From contig NZ_CP114200.1 of the NCBI RefSeq assembly GCF_029392895.1, forward strand, positions 6,516,501 to 6,580,500: DNA of 64,000 nucleotides, written 5' to 3'. Origin of the DNA: Streptomyces sp. 71268 (GTDB lineage: Bacteria; Actinomycetota; Actinomycetes; Streptomycetales; Streptomycetaceae). Below are positions 41,292 through 49,962 of the stretch, in pieces (the first letter of the stretch is position 1; the number at the start of each line of letters is the position of its first letter). The translations under genes and the position numbers were made by a program. The notes beneath the pieces were generated by a model that ran no database searches, was not told the DNA's origin, and saw only the letters and a list, made by a program, of their open reading frames with translations.

Positions 41292-43088
41292 TCAGGTGCG
41301 GTAGATGGCCTCGATCTCGTCCGCGAAGTCCTTGGCCACCACGTTCCGCTTGAGCTTCATGGACGGCGTCACGTGGCCGGAGTCCTCGGTGAACTGGGTG
41401 GCCAGGATGCGGAACTTGCGCACCGACTCGGCCTTGGAGACCGCCGCGTTCCCGTCGTCCACCGCCCGCTGGATCTCGGCCAGCAGCTCCGGGTCGGAGC
41501 GCAGCTCGGAGGCGGGCGCGTCGGCGGGCCGGCCGCGTTCGGCCGCCCAGCGCGGCAGGAACTCCTCGTCCAGCGTGATCAGCGCGCCGACGAACGGCCG
41601 CGCGTCGCCCACCACCATGCACTCGGCGACCAGCGCGTGCGCCCGGATGCGGTCCTCGATGACGGCCGGGGCGACGTTCTTGCCGCCCGCCGTCACGATG
41701 ATCTCCTTCTTGCGGCCGGTGATGGTCAGGTAGCCGTCCTCGTCCAACGTGCCCACGTCACCGGTGTGGAACCAGCCGTCGGAGAGCGCGTCGGCGGTGG
41801 CCGCCTCGTTGTTCCAGTAGCCGTTGAACAGGTGCTCGCCGTGGAGCAGCACCTCGCCGTCGTCGGCGATGCGCACCACCGAGCCCGGCATCGGCTGGCC
41901 GACCGTGCCGATCTTCTGCCGGTCCCAGGGGTTGAAGGTGGTGGCCGCGCAGGACTCGGTCAGCCCGTACCCCTCCAGGACCGTGAAGCCGATCCCGCGG
42001 TAGAAGTGCCCGAGCCGCTCGCCCAGCGGCGCGCCGCCGGAGATCGCGTGCGTGGCCCGGCCGCCGAGGACGGCGCGCAGCTTGCGGAAGACCAGCCGGT
42101 CGAAGACCTTGTGCTTGAGCCGCAGCCCGAGCGGCACGCCACCGGGGGTGTCCAGGGCGCGGCTGTAGGCGATGGCGCACTCCGCGGCCCGGTCGAAGAT
42201 CTTGCCCTTGCCGTCGGCCTGGGCCTTGGCGCGCGCCGAGTTGTAGACCTTCTCGAAGACGCGCGGCACGCCGAGGATCAGCGTCGGGCGGAAGGCGGCG
42301 AGTTCGTCGGTGAGGGTCTTGATGTCGGCGACGTGGCCCAGCTTGATCGGCGCGAGCACGGAGGCGACCTGCACCAGGCGCCCGAAGACGTGCGCCACGG
42401 GGAGGAAGAGCAGCACCGAGGACTCGTTGGTCTGGAAGATCGGCTTGAGCCGCTCGACGGCGTTGCCGCACTCGGCGAAGAAGCTGCGGTGGGTCAGCAC
42501 GCAGCCCTTGGGCCGGCCCGTGGTGCCCGAGGTGTACACGATGGTGGCGGGGGAGTCGGCGGTCGCCGCCGCGCTGCGCTCGTCCACGGCCTGGTCGGTG
42601 ACGCCCTCGCCGGCCGCCGCCAGCGCGCCCACCGCGTCGCCCTCGATCTGCCACACGCGGTCCAGGGCGGGCAGCCGGTCGCGTACGGAGTCCACGACGG
42701 CCTCGTGCTCGGGGGTCTCCACCAGGCAGGCCACGGCGCCCGAGTCGCCCAGGATCCACTGCACCTGCTCGGCCGAGCTGGTCTCGTACACCGGGACCGT
42801 CACCGCGCCGGCGCTCCAGATCGCGAAGTCGAAGAGCGTCCACTCGTACCGGGTGCGTGACATGAGCCCGACCCGGTCGCCGGGGCGGACACCGGAGGCG
42901 ATCAGTCCCTTGGCCGCTGACCTGACCTCGGCCAGGAAGACCGCCGCGGTGACGTCCTGCCAGCGTCCGTCGACCTTGCGCCCCAGCACGGGAACGTCCG
43001 GGTGCTGGGCGGCGTTGCGCCGGATGAGGTCCGTCAGGTTGCCGTCGGCCGGTACTTCATACAGGGCCGGGAGGCTGAACTCGCGCAA
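41292..43088 (-). CDS. Long-chain fatty-acyl-CoA ligase (FadD15-like)
   Basis: A 598-residue AMP-forming ligase that activates long-chain fatty acids as acyl-AMP and then acyl-CoA. Motifs: P-loop YTSGTTGRPKG, the A5 region EGYGLTESCAATTFN, GWFHTGDVGTLDEDGYL and the ITGRKKEIIVTAGGKNVAP hinge; the catalytic lysine region near KLKRNVVAK is present. The start is TTG at 43088, with GAGGAG eight bases before; it gives the conserved LREFSLPALYEVPADGN. No ATG or GTG with a ribosome binding site fits. The long-chain preference is from family, not read from the sequence. Confidence 0.94.
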   Translation of the reverse strand: MREFSLPALYEVPADGNLTDLIRRNAAQHPDVPVLGRKVDGRWQDVTAAVFLAEVRSAAKGLIASGVRPGDRVGLMSRTRYEWTLFDFAIWSAGAVTVPVYETSSAEQVQWILGDSGAVACLVETPEHEAVVDSVRDRLPALDRVWQIEGDAVGALAAAGEGVTDQAVDERSAAATADSPATIVYTSGTTGRPKGCVLTHRSFFAECGNAVERLKPIFQTNESSVLLFLPVAHVFGRLVQVASVLAPIKLGHVADIKTLTDELAAFRPTLILGVPRVFEKVYNSARAKAQADGKGKIFDRAAECAIAYSRALDTPGGVPLGLRLKHKVFDRLVFRKLRAVLGGRATHAISGGAPLGERLGHFYRGIGFTVLEGYGLTESCAATTFNPWDRQKIGTVGQPMPGSVVRIADDGEVLLHGEHLFNGYWNNEAATADALSDGWFHTGDVGTLDEDGYLTITGRKKEIIVTAGGKNVAPAVIEDRIRAHALVAECMVVGDARPFVGALITLDEEFLPRWAAERGRPADAPASELRSDPELLAEIQRAVDDGNAAVSKAESVRKFRILATQFTEDSGHVTPSMKLKRNVVAKDFADEIEAIYRT

Positions 43089-43335
43089 GACTGCTGCTCC
43101 TCGTCGGGCGCCGGCGCCACGTCGCTGTGGCGTGCTGCGTCGGCTGCGGTCCATCAGGCAGAGGTGTAGGACTGCCCGGACGTTACCCATCGGTACGGCT
43201 AGGGGATAGGGGTCACGCCTAGATGTTTGATGCGTCACACACTAGGAAGCTGGCTTCGCGCACAGTAGTCCCAAACTCGGGTGACGCGGAAGTAACCGCA
43301 GGTGGGGGCCCTTCCGGCGAGCTGCTTAACGGGCA

Positions 43336-43341
43336 TAAGGT
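43336..43341 (+). promoter_or_regulatory. -10 element, leaderless promoter of the phosphoesterase gene
   Basis: TAAGGT, seven bases before ATG 43349. Confidence 0.45.
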
Positions 43342-43348
43342 GAGCCGC

Positions 43349-44128
43349 ATGCGAGTTCACGTGGTCAGTGATGTGCATGGCAACAGTGCCGACCTCGACA
43401 AGGCGGGGACCGGCGCCGACGCCCTGGTGTGTCTCGGGGATCTCGTGCTCTTCCTGGACTACGCCGATCACTCGCGCGGCATCTTCCCGGACCTGTTCGG
43501 GGTGGAGAACGCGCACCACATCGTGGCCCTGCGCACCGCCCGCCGCTTCGACGAGGCCCGCGAGTTCGGCCGCGCGCTCTGGGCGGACCTCGAGGAACGC
43601 ACGGGCGGCAGCCGTGAGCAGGCGATCGAGACCGCGGTGCGGGGACAGTACGCCGAACTCTTCGCCGCCTTCCCCACGCCCACGTACGCCACGTACGGAA
43701 ACGTGGACATCCCGGCCCTGTGGCCCGACTACGCCGGCCCGGGCACCACGGTCCTGGACGGCGAGCGGGTGGAGATCGGCGGCCGGGTCTTCGGCTTCGT
43801 CGGCGGCGGGCTGCGCACCCCGATGCGCACCCCGTACGAGATCGACGACGACGCCTACGCGGCCAAGATCGCCGCGCTCGGCGAGGTGGACGTGTTGTGC
43901 ACGCACATCCCGCCCGACGTCCCCGAGCTGTGCTACGACACGGTCGCCCGGCGCTTCGAGCGCGGCAGCTCCGCGCTCCTCGACGCGATCCGCGCGACGC
44001 GCCCCGCGTACGCCCTCTTCGGGCACGTGCACCAGCCGCTGGCGCGCCGCATGCGGGTGGGCGCGACCGAGTGCGTGAACGTCGGCCACTTCGCCTCGTC
44101 CGGCACCCCCTGGGTGTTGGAGTGGTGA
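43349..44128 (+). CDS. Calcineurin-like metallophosphoesterase
   Basis: A 259-residue phosphoesterase. The five metal-binding blocks are present: VSDVHGN (5 residues from the start), LGDLVLF, YGNVDIP (the N-H/E block varies), CTHIPPDV and FGHVHQP. Such enzymes hydrolyse phosphomonoesters or diesters including cyclic nucleotides; the substrate is undetermined. ATG 43349 is chosen for its leaderless -10 spacing and because the metal motif starts at once; GTG 43340 is nine bases upstream. It is divergent from the acyl-CoA ligase. Confidence 0.9.
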   Translation: MRVHVVSDVHGNSADLDKAGTGADALVCLGDLVLFLDYADHSRGIFPDLFGVENAHHIVALRTARRFDEAREFGRALWADLEERTGGSREQAIETAVRGQYAELFAAFPTPTYATYGNVDIPALWPDYAGPGTTVLDGERVEIGGRVFGFVGGGLRTPMRTPYEIDDDAYAAKIAALGEVDVLCTHIPPDVPELCYDTVARRFERGSSALLDAIRATRPAYALFGHVHQPLARRMRVGATECVNVGHFASSGTPWVLEW

Positions 44129-44175
44129 GCCGGCGCCGGGCACATGGGGCGGTCGGTGCGGTGGACGGCGCGCGA

Positions 44176-44181
44176 TAGCCT
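44176..44181 (+). promoter_or_regulatory. -10 element of the START/ArsA-like/DUF5304 run
   Basis: TAGCCT, 48 bases before ATG 44230. Confidence 0.4.
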
Positions 44182-44229
44182 TCACCGCAGGCGCACCAGG
44201 CGGCGAACGGGTACGGAGGAGCCACGGCG

Positions 44230-44679
44230 ATGGCGGAACACACCAGCTCAAGCATCACGATCGAAGCGGCCCCGGCCGACGTGATGGGGGTGATCGCCGA
44301 CTTCGACCGCTACCCCGAGTGGACCGGAGAGGTCAAGGAAGCCGAGGTCATCGCCAGGGACCCGCAGGGCCGCGTCGAACAGGTGCGGCTGCTGCTCGAC
44401 GCCGGCGCCATCAAGGACGACCACACCCTGGCGTACACCTGGATCGGCGAGCGCGAGGTGAGCTGGTCGCTGGTCAGGTCCCAGATGCTGCGCTCGCTCG
44501 ACGGCTCCTACCGGCTCGACCCGCTCGACAGCGGCGCCCGCACCCTGGTCACCTACCAGCTCACCGTGGACGTCAAGATCCCCATGCTCGGCATGATCAA
44601 GCGCAAGGCCGAGAAGGTCATCATCGACCGGGCGCTGGCGGGGCTGAAGAAGCGCGTGGAGAGCGCCCCCAGGGGCTGA
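44230..44679 (+). CDS. START/SRPBCC-family (polyketide cyclase-like) protein
   Basis: A 149-residue single-domain helix-grip protein. It opens with SSSITIEAAPADVMGVIADFDRYPEWTGEV, the standard SRPBCC start, and ends with a long helix (KRKAEKVIIDRALAGLKKRVE). Such folds bind hydrophobic ligands; there is no evidence of cyclase activity and no polyketide cluster nearby. ATG 44230 has GGAGGAG. The ArsA-like gene follows after five bases, so the two are cotranscribed. Confidence 0.92.
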   Translation: MAEHTSSSITIEAAPADVMGVIADFDRYPEWTGEVKEAEVIARDPQGRVEQVRLLLDAGAIKDDHTLAYTWIGEREVSWSLVRSQMLRSLDGSYRLDPLDSGARTLVTYQLTVDVKIPMLGMIKRKAEKVIIDRALAGLKKRVESAPRG

Positions 44680-44684
44680 CCCGG

Positions 44685-46019
44685 ATGCGCACCGTTCTGA
44701 TCACCGGCGTCGGCGGCGGTGGACGCACCACCGTCGCCGCCGCCACCGCGCTCGCCACGGCCCGCTCCGGGCAGCGCACGCTGCTGCTCAGCACCGACCG
44801 CGCCGGCGCCCTGGACGAGGTCTTCCACCCCGCGGGCCCGGCCCCCGCCGCCGAGCCGACGGCCGAGACCGCGCCCGCCCCCTGGACCCCGCCCACCGAA
44901 CTGGCTCCCGGGCTGTGGGTGGCGCGGATCGCGACACCGGAGTACTTCCGGTCCGAGCTGGCGGCGGTCCAGGAGCGCGCCCGTAGCGTCCTCGACTATC
45001 TCGGGGCCAGCGCCGTGGCCGCCGAGGAGGCCACCGAACTGCCGGGCGCCGACACGTTCGCCCTCCTGGCCACCCTGCGCGCGGTCCACCAGGCCGCGGA
45101 CCGCGGCGCCGCCGCCCGCGCGGCTGGCGGGCCCCCGCGCGGTTGGGACGTGCTCGTCGTGGACCTGCCGCCCGCGCCCGAGGCGATCCGCCTCCTCGGC
45201 CTGCCCGAGCAGCTCGGCCGCTACCTGCGCCGACTGCTGCCCGCCGAGCGCCAGGCGTCCCGCGCGCTGCACCCCATGCTGGCCCAGCTCGCCGGCGTGC
45301 CTGTGCCCGCGCAGCGGCTCTACGAGACCTTCGGCCGCTGGCAGGAGGACCTGGCGGCGGTGCGGCGGCTCATCGAGTCGGACGCGGTGACCGTACGCCT
45401 GGTCGCCGAGCCGGGGCCGCTGGCCGCGCGAGCGCTGCGCGCCGCGCGCGCCGGGCTCGCCCTGCACGGCTGCCGGGTGGACGCGGTGATCGCCAACCGG
45501 CTGCTGCCCGTCGGCTCCGCCGACCCGTGGCTGGCCGCGGCCTCGGGCCAGCAGCAGGCCGCGCTCAAGGAGTTGCGCGAGGCGTGCGGGAGCGCCACGG
45601 CCGCCCCTGAACACGCCGCCGAGGCCACCGACGAAGGGCCGGCCGGCATCCCCGTACGCGAGGTGCCGCACGCCGGGCGTGACCCACGGGGCCTGGCCGA
45701 CCTCGGGCCGCTGGCGGACGCCGTCGGGCCCGTCGACGCGCGCCCCGACCGGCCCGCCGCCGAGCCGTGGACGGTCGAGGACCGGCTGGCGGACGAGGGG
45801 CTGCTGGTGTGGCGGCTGCCGCTGGACGGCGCCGAGCGGGACGATCTGTCCCTGGTGCGGCGCGGCGACGAACTCGTCGTCACCGTGGGCGAGTTCCGCC
45901 GCGTGCTGCCGCTGCCCTCCGCGCTGCGCCGGTGCACCGTCGCCGGCGCGGGGCTGCACGAGGGCGCCCTGCGCGTGCGCTTCGCCCCCGACCCACGGTT
46001 GTGGCCCCGCGACCACTGA
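44685..46019 (+). CDS. ArsA/GET3-like protein with altered P-loop
   Basis: A 444-residue ArsA-related protein. Its deviant Walker A reads TGVGGGGRTT (residues 7-16): both lysines of the usual GKGGVGKTT pattern are replaced (by Val9 and Arg14). The switch regions are LLLSTDRAGALDEVF and VVDLPPAPEAIRLL, where the last replaces DTAPTGHT-like motifs. An alpha-helical domain (about 95-200) and a carboxy-terminal beta domain (about 365-440, the Hsp20-like cap of actinobacterial ArsA proteins) follow. ATP may be bound weakly or not at all. The role is unknown; the neighbours are START and glkA. Confidence 0.85.
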   Translation: MRTVLITGVGGGGRTTVAAATALATARSGQRTLLLSTDRAGALDEVFHPAGPAPAAEPTAETAPAPWTPPTELAPGLWVARIATPEYFRSELAAVQERARSVLDYLGASAVAAEEATELPGADTFALLATLRAVHQAADRGAAARAAGGPPRGWDVLVVDLPPAPEAIRLLGLPEQLGRYLRRLLPAERQASRALHPMLAQLAGVPVPAQRLYETFGRWQEDLAAVRRLIESDAVTVRLVAEPGPLAARALRAARAGLALHGCRVDAVIANRLLPVGSADPWLAAASGQQQAALKELREACGSATAAPEHAAEATDEGPAGIPVREVPHAGRDPRGLADLGPLADAVGPVDARPDRPAAEPWTVEDRLADEGLLVWRLPLDGAERDDLSLVRRGDELVVTVGEFRRVLPLPSALRRCTVAGAGLHEGALRVRFAPDPRLWPRDH

Positions 46020-46122
46020 ACGGCACACCGCTGTTCGGGTACCGTCGAAAGAGCCGACCAGACCAGGCCGGGCCGATCGCGCCGGACGGGCCGACGGCCT
46101 GGCCGCACCGCAGGAGCCCGCC

Positions 46123-46707
46123 ATGAGCGATGCCACCGAGCGCCCGGACGACGCCGCCAGCGCGCCCGGGCCCGCCTCCCAGCCCGGCGCCGACGGCCCC
46201 GCCGGCGACCGCGCCCACCCCGCCGACCAGGACACCCGCGAGAGCGGGCCGCGCCAGGCGCCCGACCCGGGCGCCTGGGAGCAGGCGTGCGCCGAGGACC
46301 TCGACGCCGAACGCGCCAGGCGACGGGACCGCTACGGACCGCAGCAGGTCAGTGCCGCCGAAGAGTTGCGTAAGTTGGCGGAAACAGTGACCAACAAGCT
46401 CTCTTCGCTTCAAGGCCCGATTGCTGGCGCCGCCGCCCAAACCGTCGTACGGCAACTGATCGGGCAGGCGCGGGCGGTGGTCGAGCCCGTCATCGAGCGC
46501 AACCCCGACGTCTTCGACCACCTGGCAACTGCCGGTACGGAGCTGCTCGCTGCTGCTCGGGCCGCCGTCAGTGGACAGGAACAGCGCTGGACCCGGGGCG
46601 ACGACGAGGCGGCGCGCGGGGCGGCGCCGGGAGCGGCGACGGAGCGCGAAGACGACGAGCGCCGAGACGATACGCCTCCAGGAAGTGAACACATCGACCT
46701 CGACTGA
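46123..46707 (+). CDS. DUF5304-type protein upstream of glkA
   Basis: A 194-residue hydrophilic protein. Residues 1-70 are Pro/Ala/Asp-rich and disordered. The conserved block is AAEELRKLAETVTNKLSSLQGPIAGAAAQTVVRQL and onwards (about 70-150), a set of amphipathic helices. The tail is acidic. It is the gene before glkA in Streptomyces, where the pair is partly cotranscribed. ATG 46123 follows CAGGAG. TACCGT at 46040 is a likely -10 element. Function unknown. Confidence 0.8.
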   Translation: MSDATERPDDAASAPGPASQPGADGPAGDRAHPADQDTRESGPRQAPDPGAWEQACAEDLDAERARRRDRYGPQQVSAAEELRKLAETVTNKLSSLQGPIAGAAAQTVVRQLIGQARAVVEPVIERNPDVFDHLATAGTELLAAARAAVSGQEQRWTRGDDEAARGAAPGAATEREDDERRDDTPPGSEHIDLD

Positions 46708-46720
46708 GCCCGCGCTCCGG

Positions 46721-46726
46721 TACGGT
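46721..46726 (+). promoter_or_regulatory. -10 element of the glkA-specific promoter
   Basis: TACGGT, 37 bases before the glkA ATG. It would give glkA a transcript of its own besides read-through from the DUF5304 gene. Confidence 0.4.
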
Positions 46727-46763
46727 TGGCCGCAGCGGGGTTCGACCGAAGACTGAGGGACAC

Positions 46764-47705
46764 ATGGGACTCACCATCGGCGTCGACATCGGCGGCACCA
46801 AGATCGCAGCGGGCGTGGTCGACGAGGAGGGCGCGATCCGGGGCACCTGCAAGGTGCCGACCCCGCCCACTCCCGAGGCCGTCGTGGACGCGATCGCGGA
46901 GGCCGTGCGCACGGTCAGCGCGGACCACGAGGTGGAGGCGGTCGGCATCGGCGCGGCCGGCTACGTGGACGACAAGCGGGCGACGGTGCTCTTCGCCCCG
47001 AACGTCAACTGGCGTCACGAGGCGCTCAAGGACAAGGTCGAACAGCGCGTCGGGCTGCCGGTGGTGGTGGAGAACGACGCCAACGCGGCGGCCTGGGGCG
47101 AATACCGGTTCGGCGCGGGCCAGGGCCACGAGGACGTCATCTGCATCACGCTCGGCACCGGCCTGGGCGGCGGCGTCATCATCGGCAACAAGCTGCGCCG
47201 CGGCCGGTTCGGCGTGGCGGGCGAGTTCGGGCACATCCGGGTGGTCCCGGACGGCCTGCTGTGCGGCTGCGGCAGCCAGGGCTGTTGGGAGCAGTACGCC
47301 TCCGGCCGCGCCCTGGTCCGCTACGCGCGCCAGCGCGCCGCCGCCACGCCGGAGAACGCGTCGCTGCTGCTCGGCCTCGGCGACGGCACCCCCGCCGGGA
47401 TCGAGGGCAAGCACGTGAGCCAGGCCGCCCGCAGCGGCGACCCGGTGGCCATCGACTCCTTCCGCGAACTCGCCCGTTGGGCGGGCGCCGGCCTGGCCGA
47501 CCTCGCCTCGCTCTTCGACCCGTCGGCGTTCATCGTCGGCGGCGGCGTCTCCGACGAGGGCGACCTCGTGCTCGACCCGATCCGCAAGTCCTTCCGCCGC
47601 TGGCTGGTGGGCGGCCAATGGCGGCCCCACGCCCAGGTGTTGGCCGCCCAGCTCGGCGGCAAGGCGGGGCTGGTCGGCGCGGCCGACCTGGCCCGCCAGG
47701 GCTGA
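46764..47705 (+). CDS. glkA: ROK-family glucose kinase
   Basis: A 313-residue glucokinase that phosphorylates glucose with ATP and, in Streptomyces, mediates carbon catabolite control. ATP motif: GVDIGGTKIAAGVVD. Sugar site: ENDANAAAWGEYRFGAG with the catalytic Asp. Zinc motif: GEFGHIRVVPDGLLCGCGSQGCWEQYASG region, with His and three Cys all present. ATG 46764 has GAGGGA. Length matches the family. It follows DUF5304 by 56 bases and is closed by a long hairpin. Confidence 0.97.
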   Translation: MGLTIGVDIGGTKIAAGVVDEEGAIRGTCKVPTPPTPEAVVDAIAEAVRTVSADHEVEAVGIGAAGYVDDKRATVLFAPNVNWRHEALKDKVEQRVGLPVVVENDANAAAWGEYRFGAGQGHEDVICITLGTGLGGGVIIGNKLRRGRFGVAGEFGHIRVVPDGLLCGCGSQGCWEQYASGRALVRYARQRAAATPENASLLLGLGDGTPAGIEGKHVSQAARSGDPVAIDSFRELARWAGAGLADLASLFDPSAFIVGGGVSDEGDLVLDPIRKSFRRWLVGGQWRPHAQVLAAQLGGKAGLVGAADLARQG

Positions 47706-47713
47706 CCGCACAC

Positions 47714-47768
47714 CGACGGCGCGGCGCCGCCCCCGCACAGCCCCGCGCGGGTGGGCACCGCGCCGTCG
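47714..47768 (+). terminator. Terminator after glkA
   Basis: CGACGGCGCGGCGCC at 47714-47728 pairs with 47754-47768 with one mismatch. The 25-base loop is itself GC-rich. From 47769 to 47996 I see no gene and no clear element. Confidence 0.6.
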
Positions 47769-47996
47769 CGTCGTACGCGGCACGCCGTGGACGTACGCTC
47801 GCCCCGCGACCCGGCGGCGGCACTGCCCCGCGCGCGGCTCGAACGGGCCACCGCCGGCGGGAACTTCCGTCACACCAGCATCGTCGGCACCATGGGGCAC
47901 GCATCAACAGGGTGTTCAGCACCACCAGTGCGACCCAGCACCACGGAACAGCGCACAGCAGATCATCGAGTCCGGTCCCAGTTCTGGAGTGGCGAA

Positions 47997-48812
47997 GTGA
48001 CGTTCGCGGCCGTACGCAGTCAACAGCACGACCTGCCCGCCTCGCGCAGGGAGCCGGACGGCTCCGTCGTGGTGCGGGTGCTCAGCTACAACGTGCGCTC
48101 GCTGCGCGACGCGCCCGGCCAGCCGGCCGGCGCCGCCTGCCGCGCGGTGGCCCACGTCATCCGCGCCACCGCCCCGGACGTGGTGTGCGTCCAGGAGGCG
48201 CCCCGGTTCTTCCGCTGGCGCAAGGCGCTCGCGCGGCTCGCCCGCGAGGCCGGCCTGGTGCACGTGACGGGCGGCGCCACCACCGCGGGCCCGGCGATCT
48301 TCAGCACGCTGCGGGCCCACGTGGAGCGCACCGAGGAGACCCTGCTACCCGGGACGCCCGGCCTGCGGCGGCGCGGTGTGGCCGCCGCCGTGCTGCGCTT
48401 CGGCGACGTCCGGCTCGGCGTGCTGAGCTGCCACCTCAGCCCGGACGCCGCGGAGCGCCAGGTCCACGCGGGGGCGCTGCTGTCCCGGCTCGGCGGCCTC
48501 GACGCGCCGTACGCCGTGCTCGCCGGCAGCCTCGGCGAGGCGCCGGAGGGCCCGGCCTTCCAGCGGCTGACCGGCGGCCGGTTGCGGGACGCGTGGGCCG
48601 TGCGGCCGTGGGGCGGGGAGCACACCGCGCCGCCCGCCGGGCCGCGCGAGCGGGTGGACGCCGTGCTGACCACCGGTGGCGTGGAGGTTCTCGGCGCTGG
48701 CGTGCCGGCCGAACTGCCCACGCTGCGCCCGGCCGACCTGCGCGCGGCGGCCGACCACCTGCCCGTGCTGGCCGCCCTCCGGCTGCCGCACCCCGCGCCG
48801 TCCGAAGGCTGA
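47997..48812 (+). CDS. Endonuclease/exonuclease/phosphatase-fold protein with altered catalytic motifs
   Basis: A 271-residue EEP-fold protein (DNase I/phosphodiesterase superfamily). The first metal motif SYNVRS (Asn32) and Glu67 (VQEAPRF) are present, as are His146 (CHLSPD) and DAVL. The central catalytic GD-x-N motif reads GSLG (177-180), so both Asp and Asn are lost, and the final SDH reads ADH. Catalysis is therefore doubtful. GTG 47997 is chosen for GGAG in front of it and because the fold starts soon after. Role unknown; it may have kept a binding function. Confidence 0.85.
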   Translation: MTFAAVRSQQHDLPASRREPDGSVVVRVLSYNVRSLRDAPGQPAGAACRAVAHVIRATAPDVVCVQEAPRFFRWRKALARLAREAGLVHVTGGATTAGPAIFSTLRAHVERTEETLLPGTPGLRRRGVAAAVLRFGDVRLGVLSCHLSPDAAERQVHAGALLSRLGGLDAPYAVLAGSLGEAPEGPAFQRLTGGRLRDAWAVRPWGGEHTAPPAGPRERVDAVLTTGGVEVLGAGVPAELPTLRPADLRAAADHLPVLAALRLPHPAPSEG

Positions 48813-48896
48813 CCGACCGACCCGGCCGGGCCCGGGCGAGGCCCGGCGGCGGGGGGCTTGGCGGGGGAGTGTGAAGCCCCGGGCCGGTCGCGGGGT

Positions 48897-48928
48897 GGGC
48901 CGGCCCGGTCCGTTGATCAGGCCGGCCC
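48897..48928. terminator. Bidirectional terminator before the acidic membrane protein gene
   Basis: GGGCCGGCC at 48897-48905 pairs perfectly with 48920-48928. It lies between convergent genes. Confidence 0.65.
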
Positions 48929-48936
48929 GCCGTCGC

Positions 48937-49959
48937 TCAGACGACCGCGCCCCGGCCGGGGTCCTCGTCCTCTTCGTCCTCGTCGCCGCGCATCCGCGCC
49001 ACCAGCGTGGCGAAGCCGCCCAGGAAGCCGCCGACCCCCAGGGTCGCGATCCACCAGGTGATCTCCTGGCGCAGCACCACCATGAGCAACAGCAGCAGCG
49101 GCCCACCGAGCACGGCCAGCCAGGCGAAGCGGGCCGTGGTGTCCGCGTGCGGCAGCGGCGGCGGCTCGGGCGGCACGAAATGGCCCTCGTCGCTCGCGTC
49201 GAAGTCGTCGTCGGAGGGCTCGGCCGGGGACCAGTCGCGCGGGCCGACGCCCGGCGCGAAGATCACGGAGCCGCCGAGCGCCATGGCCGGCTCCGCCGGC
49301 GGCTCGTCCGCCTCCCGGCCGGAGCCACCCGCCGTGCCGAGCGTCTTGTCCGGCTTGCCCGGCGCGATCTCCCGTGCGGGCCCGCCGGCCGCCCGGGCCC
49401 GCGCGTCGGCCGACGACCAGGGGGCCACGCCCGGCGGGTCCGGCGGCTCGTCCCCGTAACCCGCGACGATCTCGGCCCACGCCGCCTCCTCGGCCGAGCG
49501 CCGAGCCGCGTCGTGCTCCGGGCCGGCGGCACCGCCCGTTCCGTCGCTGGCCGCCGCCCCGCCGCTGGCCGCCGCGCCGTCGCCGGCCGCGCCGTCGGCC
49601 GGCGGCTGCTTCTCGGCGGTCGGGCCGGTGGCGGTCCCGCCACCCGGTGTGCCGTCGTGGGTGGCGAGGTCGCCCGTGGTGCGGTGGGTGTCGCCGGGCG
49701 GCCCCTCCTGGGGCTCGGCCGCCCCGGACGCGTGCGCCCCGTCCGCCGCGCGCCCGGCCTCGGCCGCGCGCGCCGCCTCGGCCTCGCCGGCCGGGCTCGG
49801 CACGCCCGGCGCGCGGTCGGCCGGCGCGCCGTCGGTGGGCTCCTGGGCGCCGGGAGCGGCCGGCCGCTCCTCGGGGGCGCCGGCGTCCGCCGTGTCGTCG
49901 GTGTGTGCGTCGCGCTCGGGCACCGGTCCCTGTCCTGCCTCTCCCTCAGCCCGTGGCAT
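48937..49959 (-). CDS. Acidic low-complexity protein with two carboxy-terminal membrane helices
   Basis: A 340-residue protein. Residues 1-270 are rich in Ala, Pro, Gly, Asp and Glu, with little predicted order. The end has two helices (about 281-300, FAWLAVLGGPLLLLLMVVL, and 304-325, TWWIATLGVGGFLGGFATLV) and a very acidic tail (GDEDEEDEDPG). The stop of the hydrolase gene is three bases before its ATG, so the two are coexpressed. No function can be assigned. Only the carboxy-terminal part is likely to be conserved. Confidence 0.8.
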   Translation of the reverse strand: MPRAEGEAGQGPVPERDAHTDDTADAGAPEERPAAPGAQEPTDGAPADRAPGVPSPAGEAEAARAAEAGRAADGAHASGAAEPQEGPPGDTHRTTGDLATHDGTPGGGTATGPTAEKQPPADGAAGDGAAASGGAAASDGTGGAAGPEHDAARRSAEEAAWAEIVAGYGDEPPDPPGVAPWSSADARARAAGGPAREIAPGKPDKTLGTAGGSGREADEPPAEPAMALGGSVIFAPGVGPRDWSPAEPSDDDFDASDEGHFVPPEPPPLPHADTTARFAWLAVLGGPLLLLLMVVLRQEITWWIATLGVGGFLGGFATLVARMRGDEDEEDEDPGRGAVV

Positions 49960-49962
49960 GGC

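Noticed and set aside
44230..44679. Polyketide cyclase function for the SRPBCC protein
   Set aside because: The fold is generic and no polyketide genes are nearby.
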